Positions 1 to 10,105 of a DNA stretch of 64,000 nucleotides are shown here, in pieces. The stretch spans positions 160,657 to 224,656 of the forward strand of contig JADBJJ010000012.1 of NCBI GenBank assembly GCA_014874475.1, given 5' to 3'. The notes below the pieces were generated by a model. It ran no database searches and was not told the DNA's origin. It worked only from the letters and a program-made list of their open reading frames with translations. The stretch is from Chloroflexota bacterium. Its GTDB lineage: Bacteria > Chloroflexota > Anaerolineae > B4-G1 > DUEL01. Positions within the stretch are counted from its first letter, which is position 1. Each line of letters starts with the position of its first letter. The position numbers and the translations under genes are program-made.

Positions 1-210
1 GATCGCCTGCTGGACCCGGGCCTGGAGGTCCAGGTCGTAAAGTTGAGGGCCCAGCCCCTGACGGACGATGGCCCCACCGGTGTAAAAGGCGGTAACATCG
101 GCCCGCCAGAGGAGGCCGTCCACGGCTGCCCTGATGATCAGGCCCAGGTAGCCCAGGGCAATGCCTGTATGAAAAGCAACCAGCCAGCGCGCCGCCCGAT
201 TCGTGTTCAT
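1..210 (-). CDS. Glycosyltransferase family 87 (DUF2029)-like membrane protein, N-terminal fragment (continues off window)
   Basis: Reverse-strand translation MNTNRAARWLVAFHTGIALGYLGLIIRAAVDGLLWRADVTAFYTGGAIVRQGLGPQLYDLDLQARVQQAI; open to the window edge; AFYTGGxIVRxGxGxxLYD resembles GT87 N-termini. Confidence 0.55.
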   Translation of the reverse strand, partial: MNTNRAARWLVAFHTGIALGYLGLIIRAAVDGLLWRADVTAFYTGGAIVRQGLGPQLYDLDLQARVQQAI

Positions 211-319
211 CCGATTTCTGAACTGCCTGAACTACGGAGCCGTCCGCTTGGACAAAGATTCCGAAAGGGCTTTCTCCCCGCTATCCCCTACCTGGCTGGT
301 ACAGGGCGGTGCGCTTTAC

Positions 320-1186
320 CTACACCAGCCCATCCAGCGATCGGAGATATGCCAGCAGTTCCTCCCGCATATCCGCTCGCCGCAGGGCCACCTGTATGGA
401 GGCCTTCAAGTGGCGCAGTGGGTCCCCCGCCGCCAGCCACATCCCCTCTATCGGCTGCGCGATCACCGTCGCCCGGGCGGCCAATCGGTCCACTGCGTCC
501 GCCATCCACAGTTCGCCGCCCTTGCCTGTCTGTTGGGGGTTCAGAACGTCAAAAATCGCCGGCGTAAAGATGAAATGGCCCACCTGCACCCAGTTGGAGG
601 GCGCCGTACCCGGTTCCGGCTTCTCCACGATGCGAGCCAATACATTGGTTGTGCCAGGTTTAAATTCCATACAGCCATAAAGGCGCGTCTCTTCATCCGG
701 AACCTGCTGGGTCGCCAGGACGGCCGCTGGACGGTACCGCTCGTAGGCCTGGAGCAGTTGCTTCGGCACCGGCACGTCGGCGAGGATGATGTCGTCGCCG
801 AACATGTAATAGAAAGGCTCCCCGGGCGTGAGCCAGGGGCGAGCCGCCAGCGCGGGGGAGGCATTCCCGTAGGGGAGCGTTTCCGGCTGGCGGACGAAAA
901 CGATGTTGGCCAGATGGGAAATCCGCCGCACCTCCTCCAGCAGCACCTGCTTCCCCATCGCTTCCAGGTGGCACTCCAGGTCTGGCGCGGGGGCGAAATG
1001 CCGTTCCACCACCTCACTTCCGCCCCGAACAACGATGATGATGTCCGTGATTCCCGATGCGACCAACGACTCCACGTGGTACTGAATCAGCGGGATACCC
1101 GCAATGGGAATCATCTCCTTCGGCAGGGCCTTAGAAGCAGGCAGGAACCGCGTGCCATATCCGGCGATGGTGATGACGCCTTTCAT
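320..1186 (-). CDS. galU: UTP--glucose-1-phosphate uridylyltransferase / nucleotidyltransferase
   Basis: MKGVITIAGYGTRFLPASKALPKEMIPI nucleotidyltransferase N-terminus; RBS AAGGAGGTTGT directly upstream; ATGA overlap with the preceding gene. Confidence 0.85.
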   Translation of the reverse strand: MKGVITIAGYGTRFLPASKALPKEMIPIAGIPLIQYHVESLVASGITDIIIVVRGGSEVVERHFAPAPDLECHLEAMGKQVLLEEVRRISHLANIVFVRQPETLPYGNASPALAARPWLTPGEPFYYMFGDDIILADVPVPKQLLQAYERYRPAAVLATQQVPDEETRLYGCMEFKPGTTNVLARIVEKPEPGTAPSNWVQVGHFIFTPAIFDVLNPQQTGKGGELWMADAVDRLAARATVIAQPIEGMWLAAGDPLRHLKASIQVALRRADMREELLAYLRSLDGLV

Positions 1187-1965
1187 ACAACCTCCTTAAT
1201 AAATTGCAGACTTCGCTCCAGGTCTTCCAGACTCTCCATCTCCAGGGAGATTAACGGGGGTACCGGGAGATTCCAGAGGAGGGGGAGGACGAGGGAGTAA
1301 TCCACCACCCCATCCGGCGCGTCCAGGGGCAGGTGCTCATCCCCTACCCCCCGGTGATTGTTGACGTGACAGTGGACCAGAAGTCCCTTCAGCCGGTCCA
1401 GCCACTCCGTAAATGAAGCAGAATCGGAATACAGATATATGTGTCCGACATCCAGACAGGCTCGGACAGCAGGGGAATCTACCTGATCCAGGATGTGCCC
1501 AATCAGATCAGGGCGGGGCTCCCACATATTCTCCAGCGCCACAATCAGCCCCAGCCGCTGGGCCTCCGCGCCCATCCCGGTCCAGAATTCCACCTGCCGC
1601 TGCATCCACTGCCGCAGATAGCGGGCATCCCGAATCCATGGGAGATAGTTGGCGTGGAAGATGACGTGTCGGGCGCCCAATTCGGCAGCAATCCGCAGAT
1701 TCAGTAGATACCGCTCTCGGGTGATGCAGAGGATTTTAGGGTCCTCGCTGGCGCTACTCATATCATAAAAGGCCCCGTGAAGGGCGATCTCTCCTTCAAA
1801 TCCCTTCAACAAGCGCCGATGTTGCGCCACCAGCGATGACCAGTCTCCATCCAATAGGCTAGGATTATATCCGTAGACCTGAATTTCTATACCGACGCCG
1901 TAGTCCCGGGCCAGAGCGATGTAGGGAGCGATGTCGGAACGGGGCGTAGCAATAGCCAGACGCAT
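1183..1965 (-). CDS. Sugar phosphate isomerase/epimerase (xylose isomerase-like TIM barrel)
   Basis: MRLAIATPRSDIAPYIALARDYGVGIEIQ...HVIFHANYLPW...ALENMWEP...CLDVGHIYLYS...HCHVNNHRG; start chosen internal to the longer ORF. Confidence 0.75.
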   Translation of the reverse strand: MRLAIATPRSDIAPYIALARDYGVGIEIQVYGYNPSLLDGDWSSLVAQHRRLLKGFEGEIALHGAFYDMSSASEDPKILCITRERYLLNLRIAAELGARHVIFHANYLPWIRDARYLRQWMQRQVEFWTGMGAEAQRLGLIVALENMWEPRPDLIGHILDQVDSPAVRACLDVGHIYLYSDSASFTEWLDRLKGLLVHCHVNNHRGVGDEHLPLDAPDGVVDYSLVLPLLWNLPVPPLISLEMESLEDLERSLQFIKEVV

Positions 1966-1976
1966 GCCGCCGTCCT

Positions 1977-2642
1977 TTACATTAAATTTGCTCCACGCTC
2001 CTCGCGGTCCTGTATGTGAAGGTCTGCCAGAATAATTAGAACCCCCAGCAACAATGCGGCTTCCTGAAGAGGGGAACTCCATACTTCGGCCTGATAATGA
2101 GGACCCCGAGGAGGACGCTGAATGGCCCCCACCGGTTCCCCCCACTTCTGTACCTCCTTCTCTGCGACCTCCTCCAGCCTGGCCAGGTCCAGTTCTGCGA
2201 CATCCACCTCCCCGGTGTCGGCAACCGCGCTCTGGGCTTCTCCCTCGGCCTCCGGCGCGCGGAGAAAAATTTCGTAGAACCGTTCACCGAACCGGCTTCC
2301 CCGGGCAATATATGAGGCCCCTTCCCAATGGAAAAGGTAGCGCGGCAACCGCAGGAGAAGCATGTCCACCAGTTCCCACTGTTCCGCGACTACCGCCAGC
2401 GGCATCTCCTGGCCCTCCAGGATGATCCTGTATTCCCCTCCCCAGGGCCAGCGGGAAGGGTCTGGCGGCTCCAACCGACCTACCGGCTCCCGGTCCGGGC
2501 CCAAAAGAGTGATCTGCCGGGTCGGATGGGGAAGGAAGAGGCCCGTTGGCTCAGCCAGGTACAACATCCGGTCGGCCTCATCGGTGATCCGGTAGCGGTA
2601 CACCTGATGTTCAGAAAAGGACTCTTTGTATACCCGGATCAT
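1977..2642 (-). CDS. Hypothetical protein
   Basis: Full-length 221 aa ORF collinear with neighbours; no confident family. Confidence 0.55.
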   Translation of the reverse strand: MIRVYKESFSEHQVYRYRITDEADRMLYLAEPTGLFLPHPTRQITLLGPDREPVGRLEPPDPSRWPWGGEYRIILEGQEMPLAVVAEQWELVDMLLLRLPRYLFHWEGASYIARGSRFGERFYEIFLRAPEAEGEAQSAVADTGEVDVAELDLARLEEVAEKEVQKWGEPVGAIQRPPRGPHYQAEVWSSPLQEAALLLGVLIILADLHIQDREERGANLM

Positions 2643-2761
2643 ACGTCCTTCCCTATGAGAGGACTTTCGCAGTTCACCTTGTGGGATGGTCTTTCCCTTA
2701 AGTCAGCCCGGAAAGGCTGCCCTGTATGAATCGCTCCGTGCCCACGGAGTGGGTTGTAACC

Positions 2762-5101
2762 CTACCGATGGTCGGTCCATCCCGCCTGACGGAGCAACGC
2801 CTCAGCCGCGGTGCGGTTCACCTCCCGGAACTGGGTACCGGATTGAGGGGGGCCCACAATTCCTTTCTCCTCCAGTAATTCAATGATGCGGGCAGAGCGA
2901 GTGTATCCGATGCGCAGCCGACGCTGCAGGAGGGATACGGAAGCCCGGTTCTCCGCCAGCAGGACCGCCACCGCGTCGGGAATCAGGTCATCCTCAAAGA
3001 GGGCGGGAGGGGGAGCCAGGTCGGGCCGGAGGGGCAACTGGATAGGTCGCGCCCCTCCGGCGGGTTCCGCTGGCGTCGGTGCGGGGGATGGTGGCGGCGC
3101 GACCCCTTTCCAGTACCCGATCAGCCGGTGCAACTCCGCATCGGAGACGAAGGCGCCCTGAAGGCGGATCGGTTGCGGGGAATCCGGGGGCATAAAGAGC
3201 ATATCCCCCCGCCCCAGCAGACGCTCCGCGCCGGGTATGTCCAGAATCACCCGTGAGTCCACCGACGAGGCGACGGCAAACGCAATGCGGGCCGGGAAGT
3301 TTGCCTTGATGAGACCGGTCACCACGTCTACGCTGGGGCGCTGGGTGGCGATAATCAGGTGGATACCCGTCGCCCGGGCCATCTGCGCCAGGCGACAGAT
3401 GGCCTTCTCGGTCTCCTGGGGAGCCAGCATCATCAGGTCGGCCAACTCGTCCACCACCACCACGATATAGGGCAAACGCTTGAGGTCCGGGTGGGCAGGG
3501 ACCACCCGTTCGTTGTAGTCCACGATGTCCCGCGCGCCCCCCGCGGCGAATTGGCGATACCGGCTATCCATCTCCCGAAGGACCCAGCCCAGCGCGCCGA
3601 CCACCCGCTCCATATCCACCACCACCGGCACCAGGAGGTGGGGGATGCCGTTGTACGGCGTCAACTCCACCCGCTTCGGGTCTACCATCAACAGTTTTAG
3701 ATCGTCCGGGGTGTTCTGGAGCAGCAATGCGGTCAGAATCGCGTTGATGCAGACAGATTTGCCAGACCCGGTGGTTCCGGCAATGAGCAGGTGCGGCATA
3801 GAGCGCAGGTCGGCCACATGCGGTGCACCAGAGACGTCCTGTCCCAGTGCCAGCCGAAGCGGAGAAGAAACCTGTTCCCACGCCTCGCTCTCTATGATGT
3901 CCCGCAGGGCGACCAGTGCGACCTCTTCGTTGGGCACTTCAATCCCCACCAGCCCCTTGTTGGGCACGGGGGCCTGAATGCGGATGGTTTTGGCGGAGAG
4001 GGCTAGCGCCAGGTCGTCGGCCAGACTGGCGATTTTGGCGACCTTCACCCGCGTCTCCTTGCCCCGACTGTTGGTAACGAAGAGCGGCTCCACGCCAAAC
4101 TGGGTGACGACCGGCCCGCGGTTGATTTCTTTTACCTTGACCGGCGCTCCCAAACTGGCCAGGGTCTCCTCAATAATCCGCACCTGTTGCCGGATCAGTT
4201 CCTGATTGAAGTCCTGCTCGCTTCCCGGCTCCAGAATCTGGCTCACCGGGGGGAGTTGCCAGAAGGCACCGCCGCCGAGGACGCGCGGCGGCGGAGGCTC
4301 AACCCCGACGGGGGTGGAAGGCCTGGCGGGAGCGGGACGGGGAGCAGTCGCCGGGCGGGGTGCGGGAGCAGCCGGGGGTTCCCGGACGACCGGCGCGGCC
4401 GGTCGGGCCGGCGCAGCGGGTGAAGCGGCAGAAGGACGAGGACGGGGGTGCTGAGCCCTCCGCTGCTGGAGCCACAAAACCCCGGCCCGGACCATTTCCG
4501 CTGGAGAAACGCCGGTGATGAAAAGAAAGCCCAGCAGCCAGGTGACCAGGAGTATCAGCGCGGCACCAGCCCCGCCCATCCCTCCCACCAGATAGGTTGC
4601 CAGGTACCGACCCAGATGTCCCCCACCGTAACCCTGGTCCGCCAGTGCCTGAGGGGGCAAGCGGGTCAGCCAGAGGCCCAGAAAGTGGGCGGTGACCAGA
4701 AAGGCCAGGAAGAGCATCAGAGTTCCCGCCACCTGCTCCGGCTCCGGGCGCGGGGCGCGGTCGCCGAAGCGGCGGAGGATCAGGTAGAGACCTACTGCGC
4801 CCATAAAGAGGGGCACGAAGTAGACTCCCCAGCCGAAGGTGCGGCCTAGAAGTTGGATCCAGAACCCCAGGAGAGCGCCTCGCTGGGCGGAGAAGAACGC
4901 CAGCACGGTCAGCGCGGCGACGACGAGCAGGGTGTAGCCCAGAATATCCAGTTGGGCATCCCGGCTCAGCCGGAGGCGCGGCTCTGGAGCGCGCTCGGGC
5001 CGCTTCTTCTTCCCTTTGCCCTTTCGGGTCGTTTTCTTGGCTGATCCCATTTGTCGACGGTCAGCAGATGTGGCGAACAGTTGCAACTCTTTCAACGGCA
5101 A
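2762..5101 (-). CDS. ftsK: DNA translocase FtsK/SpoIIIE (start may be 5050, MGSAKKTTRKGK)
   Basis: N-terminal TM segments, Pro-rich linker, Walker A IAGTTGSGKSVCIN, C-terminal winged helix (gamma) domain. Confidence 0.93.
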   Translation of the reverse strand: MPLKELQLFATSADRRQMGSAKKTTRKGKGKKKRPERAPEPRLRLSRDAQLDILGYTLLVVAALTVLAFFSAQRGALLGFWIQLLGRTFGWGVYFVPLFMGAVGLYLILRRFGDRAPRPEPEQVAGTLMLFLAFLVTAHFLGLWLTRLPPQALADQGYGGGHLGRYLATYLVGGMGGAGAALILLVTWLLGFLFITGVSPAEMVRAGVLWLQQRRAQHPRPRPSAASPAAPARPAAPVVREPPAAPAPRPATAPRPAPARPSTPVGVEPPPPRVLGGGAFWQLPPVSQILEPGSEQDFNQELIRQQVRIIEETLASLGAPVKVKEINRGPVVTQFGVEPLFVTNSRGKETRVKVAKIASLADDLALALSAKTIRIQAPVPNKGLVGIEVPNEEVALVALRDIIESEAWEQVSSPLRLALGQDVSGAPHVADLRSMPHLLIAGTTGSGKSVCINAILTALLLQNTPDDLKLLMVDPKRVELTPYNGIPHLLVPVVVDMERVVGALGWVLREMDSRYRQFAAGGARDIVDYNERVVPAHPDLKRLPYIVVVVDELADLMMLAPQETEKAICRLAQMARATGIHLIIATQRPSVDVVTGLIKANFPARIAFAVASSVDSRVILDIPGAERLLGRGDMLFMPPDSPQPIRLQGAFVSDAELHRLIGYWKGVAPPPSPAPTPAEPAGGARPIQLPLRPDLAPPPALFEDDLIPDAVAVLLAENRASVSLLQRRLRIGYTRSARIIELLEEKGIVGPPQSGTQFREVNRTAAEALLRQAGWTDHR

Positions 5102-5258
5102 CCCATCAGTGTACCAACACGGCTACAAAAGTTCCACCCGCGTACACCATCCCCCAATCCCAGTTAGGAAAAATTATAACATATCTTGAATCCCCCGCAA
5201 CGTTTAGAGGAAGTGGAAACAAGCAGCAGAAGGGCCTGCTCTACCCCCTTCGGGCCCT

Positions 5259-6335
5259 TTATACCAGGGCCTCCTGATAGGCCTCCAGGGTGCGGCGGGC
5301 TGTCTGCTCCCAGGAAAACCGACCCGCCTGCGCCAGTGCCCGCCGACGCATTTCGGCATGGAACGCCGCGTCCTGCAGCAGTTGCAGGAGCGCTCCCGCC
5401 ATTCCCTCTGCATCGTCCGGGGGGAGCAGAATGCCCGCTGCCCCCACCACCTCCGGGATGGAGGAGGTATCGCTGGCAACCACCGGCACACCGCAGGCCA
5501 TCGCCTCCAGTACCGGCAGACCGAACCCTTCATAGCGGGAGGGAAAAATGAAGGCCGCAGCGCTCCGGTAGATGGCTGGCTTGTCGGCCTCCGATACCGG
5601 CCCGATCCACCGCACCCACCCCGGCTGCAGACCCGCCTCCCGGGCCTGCCGTCGGGGGTCCGGTGCAAAGGAGGTGTCTTTCACAGGTAGCCGTCCGGCC
5701 AGGACCAGTGGACATTCGTCCCCCAGCACGGGTCCAACCCAGGCGTACGCCCGCAGCGCAGTGGCGACGTTTTTCCGCACATCAAACCCTCCCAGGTAAA
5801 GGACGTACCGGTGGGGTAAACCGTAACGGGCCCGCACGGCGTCATCCCCTGGTTCGGGGTCCGGGCAGAAATGGGCGCCGACGGCCAGCGGGATGACCCG
5901 CACGCGCCCAGGGGGCACTCCCAGAGAGACCAGTACATCCTGCCGGGATGCTTCCGAATCGGTGAGGACCATTACCGCGCCGGGGGACGTCGCGCTCACC
6001 AGGGCGGTATAGAGCCGCACCAGCGGGCCGCCCCGGTAGGCCCGCAACCGCAACGGGATGATGTCGTGAATAGTGACCACGGTCGGGACGGGAGAAGCCA
6101 TCGGAGGAGCCCAGTAGGGCACATGGGCTACGTCGGCTCCTACCTGCCGGGCCAGGCGGGGGAAGATGACTTGCTCAAAGATGACCTTGTAGAGATTCCC
6201 TTTCCGCTGGGGTCGCAGGAGGACAATATCCAGAGAAGGATCCAGCCTGGTCAGAAACTCCACCAGGCAGCGGGCGTACTGTCCGCTGCCCGTCTCCGGC
6301 TGATCCCAGAACCAGGCATTGAAAGCGATGCGCAT
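5259..6335 (-). CDS. Glycosyltransferase family 1/4
   Basis: MRIAFNAWFWDQPETGSGQYAR...VVTIHDIIPLR...FIFPSRYEGFGLPVLEAMACGVPVVASDTSSIPEV. Confidence 0.87.
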   Translation of the reverse strand: MRIAFNAWFWDQPETGSGQYARCLVEFLTRLDPSLDIVLLRPQRKGNLYKVIFEQVIFPRLARQVGADVAHVPYWAPPMASPVPTVVTIHDIIPLRLRAYRGGPLVRLYTALVSATSPGAVMVLTDSEASRQDVLVSLGVPPGRVRVIPLAVGAHFCPDPEPGDDAVRARYGLPHRYVLYLGGFDVRKNVATALRAYAWVGPVLGDECPLVLAGRLPVKDTSFAPDPRRQAREAGLQPGWVRWIGPVSEADKPAIYRSAAAFIFPSRYEGFGLPVLEAMACGVPVVASDTSSIPEVVGAAGILLPPDDAEGMAGALLQLLQDAAFHAEMRRRALAQAGRFSWEQTARRTLEAYQEALV

Positions 6336-6391
6336 CGGAGTGAGAAGTGGGGGGGCGGCGGCCAAAGGCCGCCGCCGCAAAACCCAACCTA

Positions 6392-7696
6392 TCAGGCTGC
6401 CAGTGCTTCGGTGCGCGCCCGCTCCTGCTGGGCCCGTTCCTGCAACTGGGCCCGCAGGGTCCGGATATCGCGCGGCACCAGGTAAGCCGCAGCGAAGAAG
6501 AAGAGGGCGCAGAGAATCCAGGTGGAGATGCAAATCCACAGGATCGCGTCGTGAAGGGTATAGCGGTCGGCGATGATGCCCGCCAGCAGGGGCGCCGTCG
6601 CCGCGCCAGCAGACTCAATGAAGTACTGCACCGCCGCCGCTGTGCTCCGCACCTCCGGCAGCGTCACATCGTAGACAGACGAGGTGACGTTGGGCGCAGC
6701 GAAGGGGATGAAGAGCGCCGTGATGCAGAGCATAATCAGGAAAAGAATCTGGTTCTCCGCTGGGATGCTCATCGTAACCCAGAGCAGCAGCGCACCGATG
6801 AGAACCGCCGTGGAAGCCACCAACATCCGGCCGCGCGGCGTCCGCCGGAAGAAGAAATCCCCCAGCGACCCGCCGACCAGATAGCCGGAGGCCAGTACCA
6901 GAACAGCCGGGGCCATCGTCATCAGAACCGCATCCGAAGAGTATCCCCGCTCCGTCTCCAGGTAGTAGAAGAACCAGTAGGTGATGGTATTCCAGGGGAA
7001 GACGCCGAAAAAGCCCTGAATGAAGAGGAGAATCAGACTGCGGATGCGGAAGAGCCCCAGTGCAGTCTTCCAGTTGAAGCGGTAGATGCCAATCTGCTCC
7101 AGGTCCGCCAGTTCCGGCTCACTCCGACCGCGCGGCATCTCCCGCACCCCGAAGAAGATGACCACGGCCAGAAGGATGCCCAGGCCGCCGGTGATATAGA
7201 AGACACCTCGCCAGCCAATGACATCCCGGAGCATTAATGCCATCACCATCCCCAGCAGGTAGCCGATAGGGCCAGTCAGTTGGAGAATGCCGTAGACCCG
7301 ACCCCGCACGCGAGGACCGAAGTAGTCGGCGATGAGGCTATAGAGGCCGGGGTAAGAAGAATCGTCAACGCCGGTGGAAGCGCGAGTGACCAGAAAGGCT
7401 GGATAAGTGGGAGCAATGGCATTCAGCCAGGTGGTGGAGCCCCAGATGAAAGAGGCCAGTGCCAGCAGTTTGGAGCGGGCGTACCGGTCATAGAGATAGC
7501 CCCAGATGGGGTACAGGATGGCGCCGACAATCAGCGCGCCGGTGGAGACGGCGCCCATCTGGGTCTTGGTGATGCGGAAGGTCTCCATAATGGGCTCGGT
7601 GAGAGGGCCAATTAGGAGTTTGTCGGATTGATGGAGAAGCATAAACATAAAAAAGACGGCGACAACAAACCATGCGTAGCGGGAAGGTCGGGACAT
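6392..7696 (-). CDS. MFS transporter
   Basis: MSRPSRYAWFVVAVFFMFMLLHQSDKLLIGPLTEPIMETF...YPIWGYLYDRYARSKLL; about 12 TM segments. Confidence 0.85.
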   Translation of the reverse strand: MSRPSRYAWFVVAVFFMFMLLHQSDKLLIGPLTEPIMETFRITKTQMGAVSTGALIVGAILYPIWGYLYDRYARSKLLALASFIWGSTTWLNAIAPTYPAFLVTRASTGVDDSSYPGLYSLIADYFGPRVRGRVYGILQLTGPIGYLLGMVMALMLRDVIGWRGVFYITGGLGILLAVVIFFGVREMPRGRSEPELADLEQIGIYRFNWKTALGLFRIRSLILLFIQGFFGVFPWNTITYWFFYYLETERGYSSDAVLMTMAPAVLVLASGYLVGGSLGDFFFRRTPRGRMLVASTAVLIGALLLWVTMSIPAENQILFLIMLCITALFIPFAAPNVTSSVYDVTLPEVRSTAAAVQYFIESAGAATAPLLAGIIADRYTLHDAILWICISTWILCALFFFAAAYLVPRDIRTLRAQLQERAQQERARTEALAA

Positions 7697-7805
7697 AGAT
7701 GGCCTCCTTAAAGAAGTTAAGTTAATACGTCGCGGGGGAGCAGGACACCATGGGGCGAGGTATGTCTCCCCCGCACCGCAGGTCGCAGGAAGCAGGCCGC
7801 AGGGA

Positions 7806-8603
7806 TTACGCCTGCGCTCCCAGCAGGCTCTCCACAATGGGGTGGAAACGGACGTAGCGGAAGGCCTCGCCGTAGGCGAAGCCGGCCCGCTGCCCGATTT
7901 GTGCCGCCTCCGAACGGAGTGCCCAGGCCATCGCCATTCCCGGGTCCTCCGCAATGGGCCCCAGCATGGCCTTCAGGTCCAGCCCGGCCAGCCGGGCCTG
8001 CCGCGTCACTTCCTCCACCAGGAAGCGCACCTGGCTTTTGTGCTCGGCCATCGCTGCCAGTTTCTTCTCTATAGTATCGGTGATATCCACAATTTTGTTG
8101 GCCCCAACCGGGTCGGGAGTGTAGAAATACTTCTCCACCACGAAGTGGGGTTCCAGCCCTTCGTCCATATGTTCCGGATAAAAGAGGGGGAGGTGGCAGA
8201 AGTTGACCGCGTCGGAGGCAGCGCGGGCGACAGCCCGGTGGTCCGGGTGCACCTCGGCAATGTAGAGGGGGTCTTCGGCGATGACGACATCCGGTTTGTA
8301 CTGGCGGATGAGGCGGACGAACTGCTCCCTCAGCAGCCCTGGCGCCAGCAGAGCCAACTCCAGGTCGGGGTGCTCCAGGAAAATGGGTGGATCGGCACCG
8401 AGAACGGCCGCAGCCCGCATCGCCTCTTCCCTGCGGATCGCGGCCAGGGTCTCCGCATCGTACTCAAAGGAACCCTTATTGCCACTGGACGCGATGACGA
8501 TAATGACCCGAGCGCCCTCAGCGACCATTTTCGCGATGGTCCCTCCGGCGAAGACCTCCGCGTCGTCAGGGTGTGGGGTGAGAACCAGAACGGTTCTGGA
8601 CAT
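7806..8603 (-). CDS. PIG-L / LmbE family N-acetylglucosaminyl deacetylase
   Basis: VLVLTPHPDDAEVFAGGTIAKMVAEGARVIIVIAS (HPDDxE) and HPDHRAVARAASDAV. Confidence 0.88.
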   Translation of the reverse strand: MSRTVLVLTPHPDDAEVFAGGTIAKMVAEGARVIIVIASSGNKGSFEYDAETLAAIRREEAMRAAAVLGADPPIFLEHPDLELALLAPGLLREQFVRLIRQYKPDVVIAEDPLYIAEVHPDHRAVARAASDAVNFCHLPLFYPEHMDEGLEPHFVVEKYFYTPDPVGANKIVDITDTIEKKLAAMAEHKSQVRFLVEEVTRQARLAGLDLKAMLGPIAEDPGMAMAWALRSEAAQIGQRAGFAYGEAFRYVRFHPIVESLLGAQA

Positions 8604-8633
8604 ATTGCTCCTTTCGGAAGGTGAGTATAGGAA

Positions 8634-9569
8634 TCAAAACTGCAATTCCCCCCTCGCTCGTCGCTCCTGGGGCCAGAGGGCATAGTACAGAAAATGGTGG
8701 AGCGGGGTCTCCATTCCGGCGGCCTCCCCCAGCCGCACCACCGCGCCCACCAAATAGTCCAGTTCGGAGGGCCTCCCGGCTGCGATGTCCCGCTGCATGG
8801 AGGTTGTCCCTTCAGGGGGCATGCCGTCTATCAGGGCCAGGGTGCGCGCGGGCGCGTCGTCGGGCAGGCGAACGCCGCGCGCTCGTCCGACGGCGAAGGC
8901 TTCGGCGATGGCGTCTTCCAGCATCCGGCGCAGTTGGGGGACGCTCCTGAGCACCCCCACCGGAGCCCGGGTCACCGCGCCCAGGCCGGCGATGGGGACG
9001 ATGAAGAGAAACTTCTCCCAGAGGGCGACATAGATATCGGTGGGGATTTCGGCCCGCACGCCGGCCCGCTCAAAGGCCGCCTGCAGCCGCTGGGCCCGCT
9101 CGCTGGGGCGGCCATCCAACTCCCCAAAGGCCACATAGGGCTCCATACCGCCGTGGCGGACGCGCCCTGGCTCCGGAACGGTGCTGATGATGCGGCAAAG
9201 TCCGCCCAGGACCCGCTCCCGCCCCCAGACAGCCGCCAGGTGGTCCGGGGCCTCCACACCGTTCTCCAGGGAGACGATAAAGGTCTCCGGCCCCAGGAGG
9301 GGCCCCATTTTCGGCGCCACCTCCGGCACCTGCCAGGCTTTGACGCCGACCAGGACCACGTCCACCGGCCCCGCTTCTTCAGGGCGGTCGGTTGCCCAGG
9401 CCGGGTGAATGCGGAAATCCCCCAGCGGACTCTCCACATAGAGGCCGTCCCGGCGGATGGCCTCCAGATGGGCTCCGCGGGCGATGAAGACCACGTCCTC
9501 CCCCGCCCGGGCCAGACGGGCACCGAAGTATCCTCCCACCGCGCCAGCACCGAAGACCGCAATACGCAT
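8634..9569 (-). CDS. panE: 2-dehydropantoate 2-reductase (ketopantoate reductase family)
   Basis: MRIAVFGAGAVGGYFGARLARAGEDVVFIARG; C-terminal ApbA domain. Confidence 0.85.
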   Translation of the reverse strand: MRIAVFGAGAVGGYFGARLARAGEDVVFIARGAHLEAIRRDGLYVESPLGDFRIHPAWATDRPEEAGPVDVVLVGVKAWQVPEVAPKMGPLLGPETFIVSLENGVEAPDHLAAVWGRERVLGGLCRIISTVPEPGRVRHGGMEPYVAFGELDGRPSERAQRLQAAFERAGVRAEIPTDIYVALWEKFLFIVPIAGLGAVTRAPVGVLRSVPQLRRMLEDAIAEAFAVGRARGVRLPDDAPARTLALIDGMPPEGTTSMQRDIAAGRPSELDYLVGAVVRLGEAAGMETPLHHFLYYALWPQERRARGELQF

Positions 9570-9688
9570 CGCCCACCTCCTGGGTGATCTGAGCAAAACG
9601 AGATTGCCCCAGCCGTGTTGCCCTTTTTTTACCACGAGTGGCGGATTTTCACAAGAGGAGAGTGGAGTCTCCCAAACGCTACTATGAT

Positions 9689-9717
9689 TTGCAAGCAAAG
9701 ACAATTCATTTTATAAT
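9689..9717 (+). promoter_or_regulatory. Sigma70-type promoter upstream of the PII-like gene
   Basis: TTGCAA - 17 bp - TATAAT, 32 bp before the ATG. Confidence 0.55.
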
Positions 9718-9748
9718 CCTATAACCCCTGCGGAAAGGAGCAAATAAG

Positions 9749-10105
9749 ATGATGTACGTCGTTTTGTGTGTTCTGGATGACCCGGACCGGCTGGATGAGG
9801 TCCTGGATGCCTGGCGCAAAACGGGTGTGAGCGGTGCGACCATCATTGAGAGCAACGGCCTCTATCGGCGGCAGACCTACCATAGACACATCCCTCTGCG
9901 CTTCGGCTTTGAGCACCTGACTGAATGGATGGAGCAGTGCAATATTACCCTTGTGGCGGTCGTGGAGGGCGAAGAGATCGTCCAGCGGTGCATAGAGGCC
10001 GTGGAGTCCGTTGTGGGAAGGTTGGAGGAGCCCAACACGGGCGTGCTGGCAGCATGGCCCGTCCCCATTGTGCGCGGAGTGGCCAAGCGTGGAGAGGAAG
10101 CATGA
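9749..10105 (+). CDS. PII-like (nitrogen regulatory P-II-type) small protein
   Basis: MMYVVLCVLDDPDRLDEVLDAWRKTGVSGATIIESNGLYRR...TLVAVVEGEEIVQRCIEAVESVVG, ferredoxin-like PII-type pattern. Confidence 0.6.
   Translation: MMYVVLCVLDDPDRLDEVLDAWRKTGVSGATIIESNGLYRRQTYHRHIPLRFGFEHLTEWMEQCNITLVAVVEGEEIVQRCIEAVESVVGRLEEPNTGVLAAWPVPIVRGVAKRGEEA

Noticed and set aside
203-1300. 365-aa plus-strand ORF opposite galU
   Set aside because: Shadow ORF; His/Arg-rich, with galU and its RBS on the other strand.
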